From Planctomycetota bacterium (lineage in GTDB: Bacteria; Planctomycetota; Planctomycetia; Pirellulales; Lacipirellulaceae), in the NCBI GenBank assembly GCA_029259915.1, contig JAJDED010000043.1, positions 118,503 to 182,502 on the forward strand: DNA of 64,000 nt, given 5' to 3'. The notes below the pieces were generated by a model that worked only from the letters and a program-made list of their open reading frames with translations, did no database searches and had not been told where the DNA came from. Shown piece after piece: positions 8,435-16,215 of this stretch. Made by a program: the position numbers and the translations under genes. Position 1 is the stretch's first letter. The number at the start of each line of letters is the position of its first letter.

Positions 8435-10548
8435 TTGGAGCTTTGGATCCTTCCCAATTGGGGCATTGGATCTTAGTGATATTGCAAGTTTGTCTTGGGC
8501 TGGGCGCAGTGATCTTTGTCCACGAGTTGGGGCATTTTCTCGTGGCCAAGCTCTGTGGAGTGCAGTGCGATAAATTTTTCATCGGGTTCGACATTGGCGG
8601 TTACAAACTTAGCCGACAGTGGGGCGAAACCGAGTATGGCATCGGCATCCTGCCTTTGGGTGGCTACGTGAAAATGCTCGGCCAGGACGACAATCCCGCG
8701 AACATTGCCGAACAGGTGCGCGAGTCGCAAGTGAGCGGCGCAAACTCCAATGCCAAAGAAATCACGGGGCCGGGTGGTGAAAAGTATTTAGTCAATCAGC
8801 GTAGCTATTTGGCCAAAAGCGTTCCGCAACGGATGGCCATCATCTCTGCGGGAGTGATTATGAATGTGATTTTCGCATTCGTTTTTGCGGCGATCGCATT
8901 TGGTGTGGGAGTTCCTTATATTCCCTGCATCGTTTCGCAGACGTCGATAGGCTCTCCCGCTTGGGAGTCGGGGCTACGCGCGGGGGACGAAATCGTCAGC
9001 ATCGGCGATATCAAAGATCCCTCGTTCAATAATTTGCGAGGCGGCGTGATGCTGGGCGACTTAGAAAATGGCATCGATTTTGTCGTTCGTCGGGCCGAGA
9101 CGGGCGCAGAAGTTCCGTTGTTGCTCAAGCCGAAGCAGGGGCCAGGACTGGCAAGGGTAGGTATTTTTCTTCCTCGTTCGCTACGACTCGCCAAGCAGAA
9201 ACCCGTGGAAGAGGAATCTCCCGCCGACAATGCCTCTGCCGCGTTTCAAGGTGACGACGAGATTGTTGCCATCGATGGAAACGCGGTACGCGACTACCGC
9301 GAGTTCGTCGCACAACTGGTTGCCAGTGCCGATCGTCCTTTGAACGTGACCGTGCGTCGCGGAGGAAAGGCTCCGAAAGAGAATCCTTACGGTGCGCGCG
9401 AAGGTGGCAAGGAAGTAACGATCTCGGTGCCCGCCCAACCCATGCGACGATTGGGGCTGGTGATGGAAATGGGCAAGGTGGCCTCGGTCGTCAAAGAATC
9501 GGAAGCCGCGAAACGCGGTATCCAACCGGGCGATTTCATCGACAAGGTCGGCTTTGCCGACGATGCCTCCACAGACCAGACGGCTGAAGCCGAACGTTTG
9601 TTCGCCGATCCGATCACGCTTCCTGAGCAATTGCGACGGTTGGCTGACCAGGGGCGTGATGTGAAATTGACGGTGCGTAGCTCGGGTGGCGGCGAAGGTC
9701 GGCAATCGCCCGAGGAAATCGTTCTTCCGCTTGAGAGAGTTACCTGGATGGAACCCTCTCTGATCCCCAACGATCCGTTGTCGGTTCCTGCGCTGGGCAT
9801 CGCGTATCGGGTACTCAGTCGAGTGGGTGAGGTGCAAGCCAACAGCCCTGCCAGCAATGCAGGTTTGCAAAGCGGCGACGTCATCACCAAAGCGGAATTC
9901 ATCCTCCCCAAATCGTTAAAGAAACCAGCGAAGGCAGACCCCATCGAATTTGGCAAGGAAGGCCAACACAACTGGCCCGTGTTTATCGAGGGGTTGCAGT
10001 ATTTGCCCGAGGGGACGCAGGTGAAGCTTACTTATGAGCGTGGCGAGGAATCGTTCGGCGCGACGTTGGTTCCGGAAGCGACCAACGACCAGTTTGTTGC
10101 TGAACGGGGGTTCGTGTTCGAGCCGATCCAACGAATTCGCTTGGCGCGTTCGTTTGGCGAGCAATTGGAACTAGGTTATCAAGAGACAGTAAACTCGCTG
10201 GGCATGGTGTTCCGTTTTCTGCGGAAGCTGGGAACCCAAATCCCGCTTACGTCGCTTGGTGGGCCAGTTACCATTGCCCAGGCCGCCGGTTATTCGGCCT
10301 TCGAAGGTTTAGGTAAGTTGCTGGTTTTTCTTACGATATTGAGCGCGAATTTGGCAGTGATCAACTTCTTGCCAATCCCGCTGCTGGACGGTGGGCACAT
10401 GGTCTTCTTGGCCTACGAAGGCGTTCGCGGCCGGCCGGCAAGCGAAAGATTCGTCGTCGCACTGCACACCATCGGTTTTGCTTTTATCGTGACGTTGATG
10501 CTCTTTGTGCTTTCGCTCGATTTGAACATCATTCCTCGCAATCTTTGA
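8419..10548 (+). CDS. rseP: RseP-type site-2 membrane metalloprotease with several PDZ domains
   Basis: About 709 residues from the TTG at 8419 (or 707 from the ATG at 8425). Site-2 proteases cut transmembrane segments, for instance of anti-sigma factors. The first membrane span carries the zinc motif HELGH (35-39), and the last part has the second zinc-ligand motif LDGGH (D657) between membrane spans. The region between is far longer than in the ~450-residue E. coli protein and contains repeated PDZ-type motifs (AGDEIVSIGD, GDDEIVAIDG, IQPGDFIDKVG, LQSGDVITKAE), i.e. about three to four PDZ-like modules. Long versions of this kind are usual in planctomycetes. The gene overlaps dxr, converges on moeA, and all catalytic residues are intact. 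Confidence 0.93.
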   Translation: MGMCVIGALDPSQLGHWILVILQVCLGLGAVIFVHELGHFLVAKLCGVQCDKFFIGFDIGGYKLSRQWGETEYGIGILPLGGYVKMLGQDDNPANIAEQVRESQVSGANSNAKEITGPGGEKYLVNQRSYLAKSVPQRMAIISAGVIMNVIFAFVFAAIAFGVGVPYIPCIVSQTSIGSPAWESGLRAGDEIVSIGDIKDPSFNNLRGGVMLGDLENGIDFVVRRAETGAEVPLLLKPKQGPGLARVGIFLPRSLRLAKQKPVEEESPADNASAAFQGDDEIVAIDGNAVRDYREFVAQLVASADRPLNVTVRRGGKAPKENPYGAREGGKEVTISVPAQPMRRLGLVMEMGKVASVVKESEAAKRGIQPGDFIDKVGFADDASTDQTAEAERLFADPITLPEQLRRLADQGRDVKLTVRSSGGGEGRQSPEEIVLPLERVTWMEPSLIPNDPLSVPALGIAYRVLSRVGEVQANSPASNAGLQSGDVITKAEFILPKSLKKPAKADPIEFGKEGQHNWPVFIEGLQYLPEGTQVKLTYERGEESFGATLVPEATNDQFVAERGFVFEPIQRIRLARSFGEQLELGYQETVNSLGMVFRFLRKLGTQIPLTSLGGPVTIAQAAGYSAFEGLGKLLVFLTILSANLAVINFLPIPLLDGGHMVFLAYEGVRGRPASERFVVALHTIGFAFIVTLMLFVLSLDLNIIPRNL

Positions 10549-10573
10549 CGGGAAATTTCGGCGAAACCGCAAG

Positions 10574-11791
10574 CTAACTTGTTCCCAGTGGGATCACGGG
10601 CACTTCGTCACCGGTGCCGAGCTTGTAATCGCCCGCGCGGAGTATCGCCAGCGCGTTTGCCCGGGTCATCGCAGCCAGGTCGGCGGAACCGCGCCATGGA
10701 AGTGGTTCGACGCTGGGCAATCTTTGTTCGCGCTGGCCAAAGTGGATTCGGCAAGGATGATAGACCGTCCTTTGACCGCGATGGCCGATCTCGCTGGACA
10801 GAACGCCTTGGACCGAACGGGGCGGCGCAAACGTTTCGCCCGCCAACACGCACAATGCCGGTTTGACGAACAGCTCCAGCGAAACCAGCGTACTGACCGG
10901 ATTCCCCGGTAGGCCAAACACGAGCGTCTGCCGCTGCTCGGTTTCTTTGATGCCAAACCAGAGCGGTTTCCCGGGCTTCATGCGCACCTTGTGAAAAATC
11001 TGCTCGACACCCAACTGTTGCAACACATCGGGAACCAAATCCAGCACGCCTGCCGAAACTCCGCCGGTGATTAGCAACATGTCCGACGCCAACCCGCGCT
11101 CGATATGTTCTTTCAGTTGTTTGGCATCGTCGCCAACGATCCCCAAATCGATCGGCTCCAGCCCCATCGCTGCCAGTGATGCCAAGAGCATCGGGCCGTT
11201 GCTATTGCAAATTTGGCCAGGGCCCACGGGTCTGCTGCAATCCACCAGTTCGTCGCCCGTTGGCAAGACCGCAACACGCGGTCGGGGGGTCACGGGCACC
11301 TTGGCCTGACCGATTTCGGCTAACAGAGCAATATCGATCGGCTGGAGTTTTCGTCCCGCTTCAAGCACATTCTGCCCCGTTCGGAAAGCCGAGCCACGAC
11401 GGTTCAGTCCCGCCCCTGCGGAGATTTGAGCGTCTGGCAAAATAATTGTACGTGAGTCGATTTCCTGAACATCCTCATGCTTAATAACCGCGTCGGCTCC
11501 GTCGGGAACCGGTGCCCCGGTCATCAATCGAATGGTGGTTCCCGGCTCCACGGCATGGTGAGGCACGCCGCCGGCGACCACTTGTTCTACAACGCGCAAC
11601 GAACGCGCCGGATCATGAACCAAAATCGCGTAGCCATCTAGCATCGACTTGTCGAACGGCGGCGAGTCGACCTTGCTGGCAATTGTTTCAGCCAATCGCA
11701 AACCACAAGCTTCGAGCAGATCGACACGACGTACCGGTAACGTCCGTGCCACTTTTCCGATGTGTTCCAGCGCTTCGTCGACAGAGATCAT
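10574..11791 (-). CDS. moeA: Molybdopterin molybdenumtransferase
   Basis: 405 residues from the ATG at 11791, whose first bases overlap the stop of the upstream glutaminase gene (ATGA), so the two are translationally coupled. The longer frame upstream is only read-through. MoeA inserts molybdate into adenylylated molybdopterin. Visible motifs: DSPPFDKSMLDGYA near the N-terminus, MTGAPVPDGADAVI, the MoCF domain with LPTGDELV, GGVSAG and GLPGNPVSTLVSLELFVKP, and the C-terminal small beta domain. Length matches the family. No other molybdenum-cofactor gene is in the window, so its pathway partners lie elsewhere. Confidence 0.95.
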   Translation of the reverse strand: MISVDEALEHIGKVARTLPVRRVDLLEACGLRLAETIASKVDSPPFDKSMLDGYAILVHDPARSLRVVEQVVAGGVPHHAVEPGTTIRLMTGAPVPDGADAVIKHEDVQEIDSRTIILPDAQISAGAGLNRRGSAFRTGQNVLEAGRKLQPIDIALLAEIGQAKVPVTPRPRVAVLPTGDELVDCSRPVGPGQICNSNGPMLLASLAAMGLEPIDLGIVGDDAKQLKEHIERGLASDMLLITGGVSAGVLDLVPDVLQQLGVEQIFHKVRMKPGKPLWFGIKETEQRQTLVFGLPGNPVSTLVSLELFVKPALCVLAGETFAPPRSVQGVLSSEIGHRGQRTVYHPCRIHFGQREQRLPSVEPLPWRGSADLAAMTRANALAILRAGDYKLGTGDEVPVIPLGTS

Positions 11792-12375
11792 AGCGTCACT
11801 CGCAAGAATCGCTGCAGGATATCTGTCCCAGCGTGCGTGAGAAAACTTTCCGGATGAAACTGCAAACCGAACAACGGATAATCGCGATGGGCAATCGCCA
11901 TGATTTCGCGTGTGCCATCGGGAGCTTCGCACCAGGCGGTCACCTCAAATTCGTCGGGGAGCGTATCGGGTTGGATGATTAAACTGTGGTAGCGCGTCGC
12001 TTGAAACGGATTATCCAACCCCGCGAACAACACGCCGCCGTTGTGGTGGATCATGTCGGTCTTGCCGTGCATCAACCGATCGGCGCGAACGATCTTGGCG
12101 CCAAACGCCTGGCCAATGGATTGATGTCCCAGGCAAACTCCCAACAAGGGTACCTTTCCCGCAAGCTGCGCGGCGCAAGGCACGGAAATACCGGCTTCGT
12201 TCGGAGTGCAGGGGCCAGGCGAAATAATCACTCGATCGGGTTTCCGTTGAAGGATTTCCTCGACCGAGATTTCATCGTTCCGATCCACGCGAATTTCCAG
12301 CTCCTCGTCGATCTCTCCCAACCTTTGGACGAGGTTGTAGGTGAACGAATCGAAGTTGTCGATAATTTGGATCAT
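11788..12375 (-). CDS. Anthranilate/aminodeoxychorismate synthase glutaminase subunit
   Basis: 195 residues starting MIQIIDNFDSFTYNLVQ at 12375, the usual N-terminus of TrpG/PabA proteins. The longer open frame upstream is not expected to be coding. This class I glutamine amidotransferase releases ammonia from glutamine for anthranilate (tryptophan) or aminodeoxychorismate (folate) synthesis. The catalytic triad is present: C81 in LLGVCLGHQ, H174 and E176 in LQFHPESF. Neither a TrpE nor a PabB partner is in the window, so which pathway it serves, or whether it is shared, cannot be decided. The downstream gene moeA overlaps it by four bases. Confidence 0.9.
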   Translation of the reverse strand: MIQIIDNFDSFTYNLVQRLGEIDEELEIRVDRNDEISVEEILQRKPDRVIISPGPCTPNEAGISVPCAAQLAGKVPLLGVCLGHQSIGQAFGAKIVRADRLMHGKTDMIHHNGGVLFAGLDNPFQATRYHSLIIQPDTLPDEFEVTAWCEAPDGTREIMAIAHRDYPLFGLQFHPESFLTHAGTDILQRFLRVTL

Positions 12376-12515
12376 GGCCTGTGAAGCTCGTTTGGGTGTG
12401 CTTTCAGTGTACCGAGAGAACGAGGCAGGTGGATACCACCCCGTCAGCAGGACTCGCTGGCCGTAGCGGGGTTCGGGCGAAGCTTGGTTCCACGTGGGTT
12501 GTTCATCCCCGGCGA

Positions 12516-13262
12516 TCAGGTACCGAGCCATTCTCGCAATTCTTGGCCGATTAGCAAAGTGCCGTAAGCGAGCATGAATAGTGTGATCAATTGCTGATAC
12601 ACCGCCCGGGAAGACTTCACATAAATGAAACTCCCGACGGTCAGATAAGTCGCCAACGCCACGACAGCCAAAGGCAGGCAGATAACATTGAAGACTTCAA
12701 TATGGAATAGCAGTAGCACGGAGATTTGCGAGATGGCAAAAACGAGATAGGCGTATGCAATATTGGCACGTATGCGCGATTTATCATCATACAGAGCGGT
12801 TGCAAAGATGGTCAGAAATCCACCGCCCATATTTGAGATACCATGCACAAAGCCCATAAGCATTAAGTACAGTTTTGTATGTCGTTTTAGTACGCTGACG
12901 AGCGCTTGTTGTACGCCTTCGTAGAAGCGTGCGAACGCTGAAAAGATCAGAATCACGCCGACCAAAAGCCGGATGTCAAACGTCAGCAGATTGCTGATTA
13001 CCAAAGCGAGTCCCACCACGATGCAAGGTATACAATAAACCAGAATACTTTTCCGCAATTCGCCAAGGTATGCTCGGCCTTCAACAACCTGCATCAAGCT
13101 GATTAGCACTGATGAAGGCAACAAAAAAGCAATCGTTTCTTCGAACGAACAACCGAGCAAAAGCAGCGTCGGTGTTCCGAAGACCAGCAAGCCCACTCCA
13201 AAAACGGATTGGACTGTGGAGAATAGGGCGACGACGATAGTTAGTAGCCAGATGTTCTGCAT
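12516..13262 (-). CDS. TauE/SafE family membrane permease
   Basis: 248 residues with about eight hydrophobic segments arranged as two related halves, as in the TauE/SafE (sulfite and sulfoacetate exporter) family. Typical features are the N-terminal GVGLLVFGTPTLLLLG and the second-half motif GFVHGISNMGGGFLTIF. Members move sulfonates, sulfite or other organic anions, and substrate cannot be told from sequence. Start ATG at 13262 lacks an obvious ribosome site. It ends 140 bases before the glutaminase gene on the same strand, so co-transcription is possible but not evident. Confidence 0.85.
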   Translation of the reverse strand: MQNIWLLTIVVALFSTVQSVFGVGLLVFGTPTLLLLGCSFEETIAFLLPSSVLISLMQVVEGRAYLGELRKSILVYCIPCIVVGLALVISNLLTFDIRLLVGVILIFSAFARFYEGVQQALVSVLKRHTKLYLMLMGFVHGISNMGGGFLTIFATALYDDKSRIRANIAYAYLVFAISQISVLLLFHIEVFNVICLPLAVVALATYLTVGSFIYVKSSRAVYQQLITLFMLAYGTLLIGQELREWLGT

Positions 13263-13799
13263 AGGATAATCGAGTCTATAGGGGATTTCTCATTCGGATG
13301 TACCTAAAGCCGCTCCCGGCTTGGGATATCTCTCCTATTGTAACAGCCGGCTCTCTCCCACGATTAGCGCATCGGAATTTTGCTAATTCTCATGGTTGCG
13401 ACCCCAGTTTCGGGGTTCGTTTCATTGAATTCACGCCCCTTCAATCTCCTCGCCGGGGCTACGTGCCAGTTGTCTACGCTCATTTGCAGAGATCAATCGT
13501 CTCGTCAAGTTCCCGATAGCCAAAAGCCCTGGGTTGGTGGTAACCTAAGTCCCAACCTCGCTCAGGCAGGGGCGGAAAACTGATCCGCCAGTAGTCGTTT
13601 TTCGGCACTCGGCCATCGGGTTCTCCTGTAACATTGGCCTGAAAATCCCCGAATCCCTTGTTTTTAAGAGCTGGCAAGAATTGCATGCCCGTGTGAACGG
13701 AATCTTTGGGGAAATGCAAGGGCAATGCACATCGCGAGAAGTAAGCCATTTGCAAATGATTGCCCGTCAACATCCACGGGCTGTGGAGACAGCGCCAGT
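13263..13799. other. Gap between the TauE-type permease and crcB
   Basis: 537 bases. The only candidate gene is the short minus-strand frame listed at 13480-13773. I searched the plus-strand leader of crcB for the fluoride riboswitch consensus and did not find it. No repeat element of the kinds found elsewhere in the window is present. Confidence 0.5.
13480..13773 (-). CDS. Doubtful short ORF, unknown
   Basis: 97 residues from an ATG at 13773 (or 89 from the ATG at 13749). The second half (KNDYWRISFPPLPERGW, GYHQPRAFGYRELDE) has a protein-like composition rich in aromatic residues, unlike the shadow frames nearby. No ribosome binding site precedes either start, no family is recognised, and it could be a gene remnant. 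Confidence 0.3.
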   Translation of the reverse strand: MLTGNHLQMAYFSRCALPLHFPKDSVHTGMQFLPALKNKGFGDFQANVTGEPDGRVPKNDYWRISFPPLPERGWDLGYHQPRAFGYRELDETIDLCK

Positions 13800-14183
13800 A
13801 TGGTTAAAATTCTTTTGATTGCCGTTGGTGGAGGAGTCGGAGCAATACTCCGCTATTTGATGTCGGGTTGGGGGCAGACGATTGTGGACGGTTGGTTTCC
13901 CGTGGGGACTCTCATCGTCAATTCGCTGGGCTGCCTGTTGGTCGGCTCACTGGGTGCGTACTTTGCGGGCCCCCATCTTATTCGAGAGGAATACCGATTC
14001 GCTTTGCTGGTGGGAGTTCTTGGGTCGTTCACAACCTTCTCGACTTTTAGCTGGGAAACTTTTGCGTTGGCCAGGGATGGCGAAATGCGGCTGGCACTAG
14101 TGAACGTGGTGCTGACCAACACATTGGCGCTTGTTGCCGTTTGGTTCGGTTATCGGATCACAGAAAAGTGGCTGGGAGCATAA
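13800..14183 (+). CDS. crcB: CrcB/Fluc fluoride ion channel
   Basis: 127 residues from the ATG at 13800, with GGAG about 11 bases upstream. Fluc proteins are dual-topology four-span channels that expel fluoride. Visible: N-terminal GGGVGAILRYL, the GTLIVN motif (37-42), the central GSFTTFSTFSWE stretch (about 75-86) with the conserved Phe and Ser/Thr residues lining the fluoride path, and a fourth span near the C-terminus. Length is typical. The next gene encodes a DUF190 protein, a frequent neighbour or fusion partner of CrcB, supporting a functional pair. Confidence 0.95.
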   Translation: MVKILLIAVGGGVGAILRYLMSGWGQTIVDGWFPVGTLIVNSLGCLLVGSLGAYFAGPHLIREEYRFALLVGVLGSFTTFSTFSWETFALARDGEMRLALVNVVLTNTLALVAVWFGYRITEKWLGA

Positions 14184-14190
14184 TAACTCA

Positions 14191-14341
14191 AACTGAAAAG
14201 AAGAACCGCCAAGAGCGCCAAGGACGCCAAGAAGACCTGGGAAAATTCATGGCCCAAGCAAACGAACCGCCACCGAGAAGCGACTGAAGGCAAACGCCTT
14301 AAAGAATTTAGAAAACAAATCCTTGGCGGTTTCACTTTGAG
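14191..14341. repeat. Inverted-repeat element, family B (copy 1)
   Basis: The left arm around 14203-14230 reads GAACCGCCAAG followed by two further gCGCCAAG-type units. The right arm CCTTGGCGGTTTCACTTT (14321-14338) is the complement of the left end. The element fills the space between crcB and the DUF190 gene. Related copies lie at 19062 and 40677. Confidence 0.75.
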
Positions 14342-14364
14342 CAATAACGTTGGAGCGCAATAAA

Positions 14365-14709
14365 ATGAAGATTCCCGAAGAGGGCTGTCTGCTGCGAATT
14401 TTCATCGGCGAGAGCGATCGCTGGCAAGGCTCGCCGCTATATGAATCGATTGTCTTGAAAGCCCGTGAACTGCATCTGGCCGGCGCAACGGTTTTGCGTG
14501 GGCCTATGGGGTTTGGCGCAAGTAGTCGATTGCATACGACAAAGGTTTTGCGGCTGTCGGAAGATTTGCCACTGGTCATCGAAATCGTGGACAACAGGGC
14601 CAAAATTGAAGAGTTCATCCCACACATCGATGAAATGGTGCAAGAAGGTTTAGTGACACTCGAAAAAGTCGAAGTGATCAAATATCGGGCGAATACTTCC
14701 GGGGATTAA
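14365..14709 (+). CDS. DUF190 family protein
   Basis: 114 residues from the ATG at 14365, preceded by GGAG nine bases upstream. A TTG five codons earlier is less likely. DUF190 proteins are small alpha/beta proteins with a ferredoxin-like, P-II-like fold. Visible features are GCLLRIFIGESDRWQG, LYESIVLKARELHLAGATVLRGPMGFG and the DLPLVIEIVD strand. Many members sit beside or are fused to CrcB and may regulate fluoride export, but the biochemical role is unknown. The TAA stop codon (14707-14709) lies within the left arm of a family A repeat element. Confidence 0.88.
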   Translation: MKIPEEGCLLRIFIGESDRWQGSPLYESIVLKARELHLAGATVLRGPMGFGASSRLHTTKVLRLSEDLPLVIEIVDNRAKIEEFIPHIDEMVQEGLVTLEKVEVIKYRANTSGD

Positions 14710-14843
14710 CCACAAAGGCACGAAGTGATTGGATTTATGATTGCTGATTGATGAGTAATGAAAGAGGGAGTTCAGCCCAACGTAATTCAGAAATCATCAA
14801 TCATAAATGTTTTCTTCGTGTCTTTGTGCCTTTGTGGTTAATC
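14703..14843. repeat. Inverted-repeat element, family A (copy 1)
   Basis: Left arm GGATTAACCACAAAGGCACG begins at 14703. The right arm (14814-14843) is its complement, ending CCTTTGTGGTTAATCC. The interior is also palindromic (ATTTATGATT... and ...TCATCAATCATAAAT), so the whole unit can fold into one long hairpin. It overlaps the stop codon of the preceding gene. Sister copies are at 18490 and 31253. Confidence 0.8.
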
Positions 14844-14928
14844 CGGTTAAAAAAACGGGGCCGTGCTGTTGAGCACGACCCCGCATCGGCAGTTTTCTTG
14901 CTTCTATTTTGTTAGATCTTTGTGATGG

Positions 14929-15360
14929 CTAATTCACGTCAATCCGCTTTGGTTGCGCCTCGGGAGTTTTGGCTACCGAAACATGCAACACGCCTGTGTT
15001 CAATTCCGCGGAGATCGTCTCCGGTTCGACATTCTTCGACAACGCCACTTCGCGGACCGCTTTGCCGTAGGCGCGTTCTTCGTGCCAATGGTTGCGATCT
15101 TGCTCGGGGGCCTTGCGCTCCACGGTGATGCTCAACTTTCCTTTGTCGAACGTCACTTCGATCTCTTCCCGGGCGACTCCCGGAACGTCGAGTTCCACGT
15201 GGTAGGCGTCGTCTTCTTCCCAAACGCTCGCCGGAGCGTAGAACGTCCGCTCGCCGTGTAATGTCCCAGGGCTCAAAAACTGGTTGAGCAGCGTATCGAC
15301 TTCGCTCCAGGTCGGCGGGAAAAACTGGTTCAGCCGATTCTTTTTGGTGATGTTGTTCAT
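14929..15360 (-). CDS. Small heat shock protein, Hsp20/alpha-crystallin family
   Basis: 143 residues from the ATG at 15360, with AGGAGG about 8 bases upstream. The frame extends further upstream but this ribosome site and the N-terminus MNNITKKNRLNQFFPP support the shorter start. The protein is an ATP-independent chaperone that holds unfolding proteins. The alpha-crystallin domain covers about residues 50-140, with SVWEEDDAYHVELDVPGV at its start, the strand GKLSITVERK and the conserved A-x-L-x-x-G-V-L motif (AELNTGVLHV). The N-terminal ~45 residues are variable as usual. Three GCCA-N3-TGGC palindromes lie 195-261 bases upstream. Confidence 0.93.
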   Translation of the reverse strand: MNNITKKNRLNQFFPPTWSEVDTLLNQFLSPGTLHGERTFYAPASVWEEDDAYHVELDVPGVAREEIEVTFDKGKLSITVERKAPEQDRNHWHEERAYGKAVREVALSKNVEPETISAELNTGVLHVSVAKTPEAQPKRIDVN

Positions 15361-15661
15361 GGCTATTCCTCCTAATCTAAAAAACCTGTTCTCTGCTCCC
15401 ACTTGCGATCCAACACCGAGAACCGCAAACTTGGGCTGCAACAGTGAGAATTGCATCTCCTGTACCAAACTTTTGCGGGTCAACAGTTATATTATTTAAC
15501 TTATTACATAGAAACAGGTTACAAGATTCTTGAACAGGCCAACAACAGGATAAATGCCAATATGGCATGTGCCACAGTGGCATAACCGCCAGGGTAAGAG
15601 AATTACGAACGCCAAAATGGCACTTTCGATTCTTGGGGTGCGGCGATACCGTCGGGCTGGG
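15361..15661. other. Upstream region of hsp20
   Basis: About 300 bases between the thioesterase stop and hsp20. It contains the palindromes listed at 15555-15621 and an AT-rich stretch (TTATATTATTTAACTTATTACATAG, about 15486-15510) where an hsp20 promoter could lie. No CIRCE element was found. Confidence 0.5.
15555..15621. promoter_or_regulatory. Three TGCCA-N3-TGGCA palindromes, candidate operator cluster
   Basis: TGCCA-ATA-TGGCA at 15555-15567 and TGCCA-CAG-TGGCA at 15570-15582 are perfect 13-base palindromes two bases apart (15-base centre spacing). A third, GCCA-AAA-TGGC, lies at 15611-15621. The spacers differ while the arms are conserved, as expected for sites of a dimeric regulator. 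They lie upstream of hsp20. The regulator is unknown. Confidence 0.5.
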
Positions 15662-16114
15662 CTACTTGTCCTGTACGACGTAGGAGCCTTTGAAGGTGAC
15701 CAGGGGGCCCTGGTCGTCACAGATTTCCGTGGAGAGGTCGAGCTTCGATTTCCCTTTGCTTCGCAGAAGCTCGAAGAAATAAGCGAGTTCCTCCGGTTCG
15801 GCAGGCAAACTCCGGGCGACAATCTCTTCGCTACGTACAGGTCGGAAGTAGCGAATCTTGCTGCGACGAATCACGATGTTCCCCGCCAAGCCCTCGCGGC
15901 TGAGCAGCAAAAAAATGGTTCCCCAGCCCACGATTGTACAAAGTGCGTTAAGGCTGCCGGCAAAGGCCGAGTATTGGTGGTTGCGATTTACGTCGAGCGG
16001 CATTCGCATCGCGAGCCGCTCGTCTTGCCAAGGGGCCACCTCGATTCCCATTGCCGTGCAGATCGGCATTTCTCGCGCAAGCGTCTTTTCCAATTCTACT
16101 AGATGTTCATCCAT
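15662..16114 (-). CDS. Hotdog-fold thioesterase, YiiD C-terminal type
   Basis: 150 residues. The sequence follows the putative-thioesterase domain found at the C-terminus of E. coli YiiD: an N-terminal helix, MGIEVAPWQDERLAMRMPLDVNRNH, the central helix AFAGSLNALCTIVGWGTIFLLL, and strand pairs ending FKGSYVV. Such proteins are expected to hydrolyse acyl-thioesters, but substrates are not established. It lies on the same strand upstream of hsp20, separated by about 300 bases and the palindrome cluster, so the two are probably independent units. Confidence 0.8.
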   Translation of the reverse strand: MDEHLVELEKTLAREMPICTAMGIEVAPWQDERLAMRMPLDVNRNHQYSAFAGSLNALCTIVGWGTIFLLLSREGLAGNIVIRRSKIRYFRPVRSEEIVARSLPAEPEELAYFFELLRSKGKSKLDLSTEICDDQGPLVTFKGSYVVQDK

Positions 16115-16215
16115 TGCGCTTTTGCGTCGACCTGGGGAGTATCCGGGAAATTGCTTCCGTATGCTACATAAACCGAGTCGCCCCGACTAGCGGACAAAAA
16201 ATGACTGACCGCTAG

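Noticed and set aside
13640..13799. Fluoride riboswitch upstream of crcB
   Set aside because: The conserved GGNGAUGG...CUGAUGG elements are not found on the plus strand.
15555..15590. Sigma-54 promoter in the hsp20 upstream region
   Set aside because: TGGCAC and a following GC dinucleotide are present but their spacing (14 or 5 bases instead of 10) does not fit. The sequence is better explained as palindromes.
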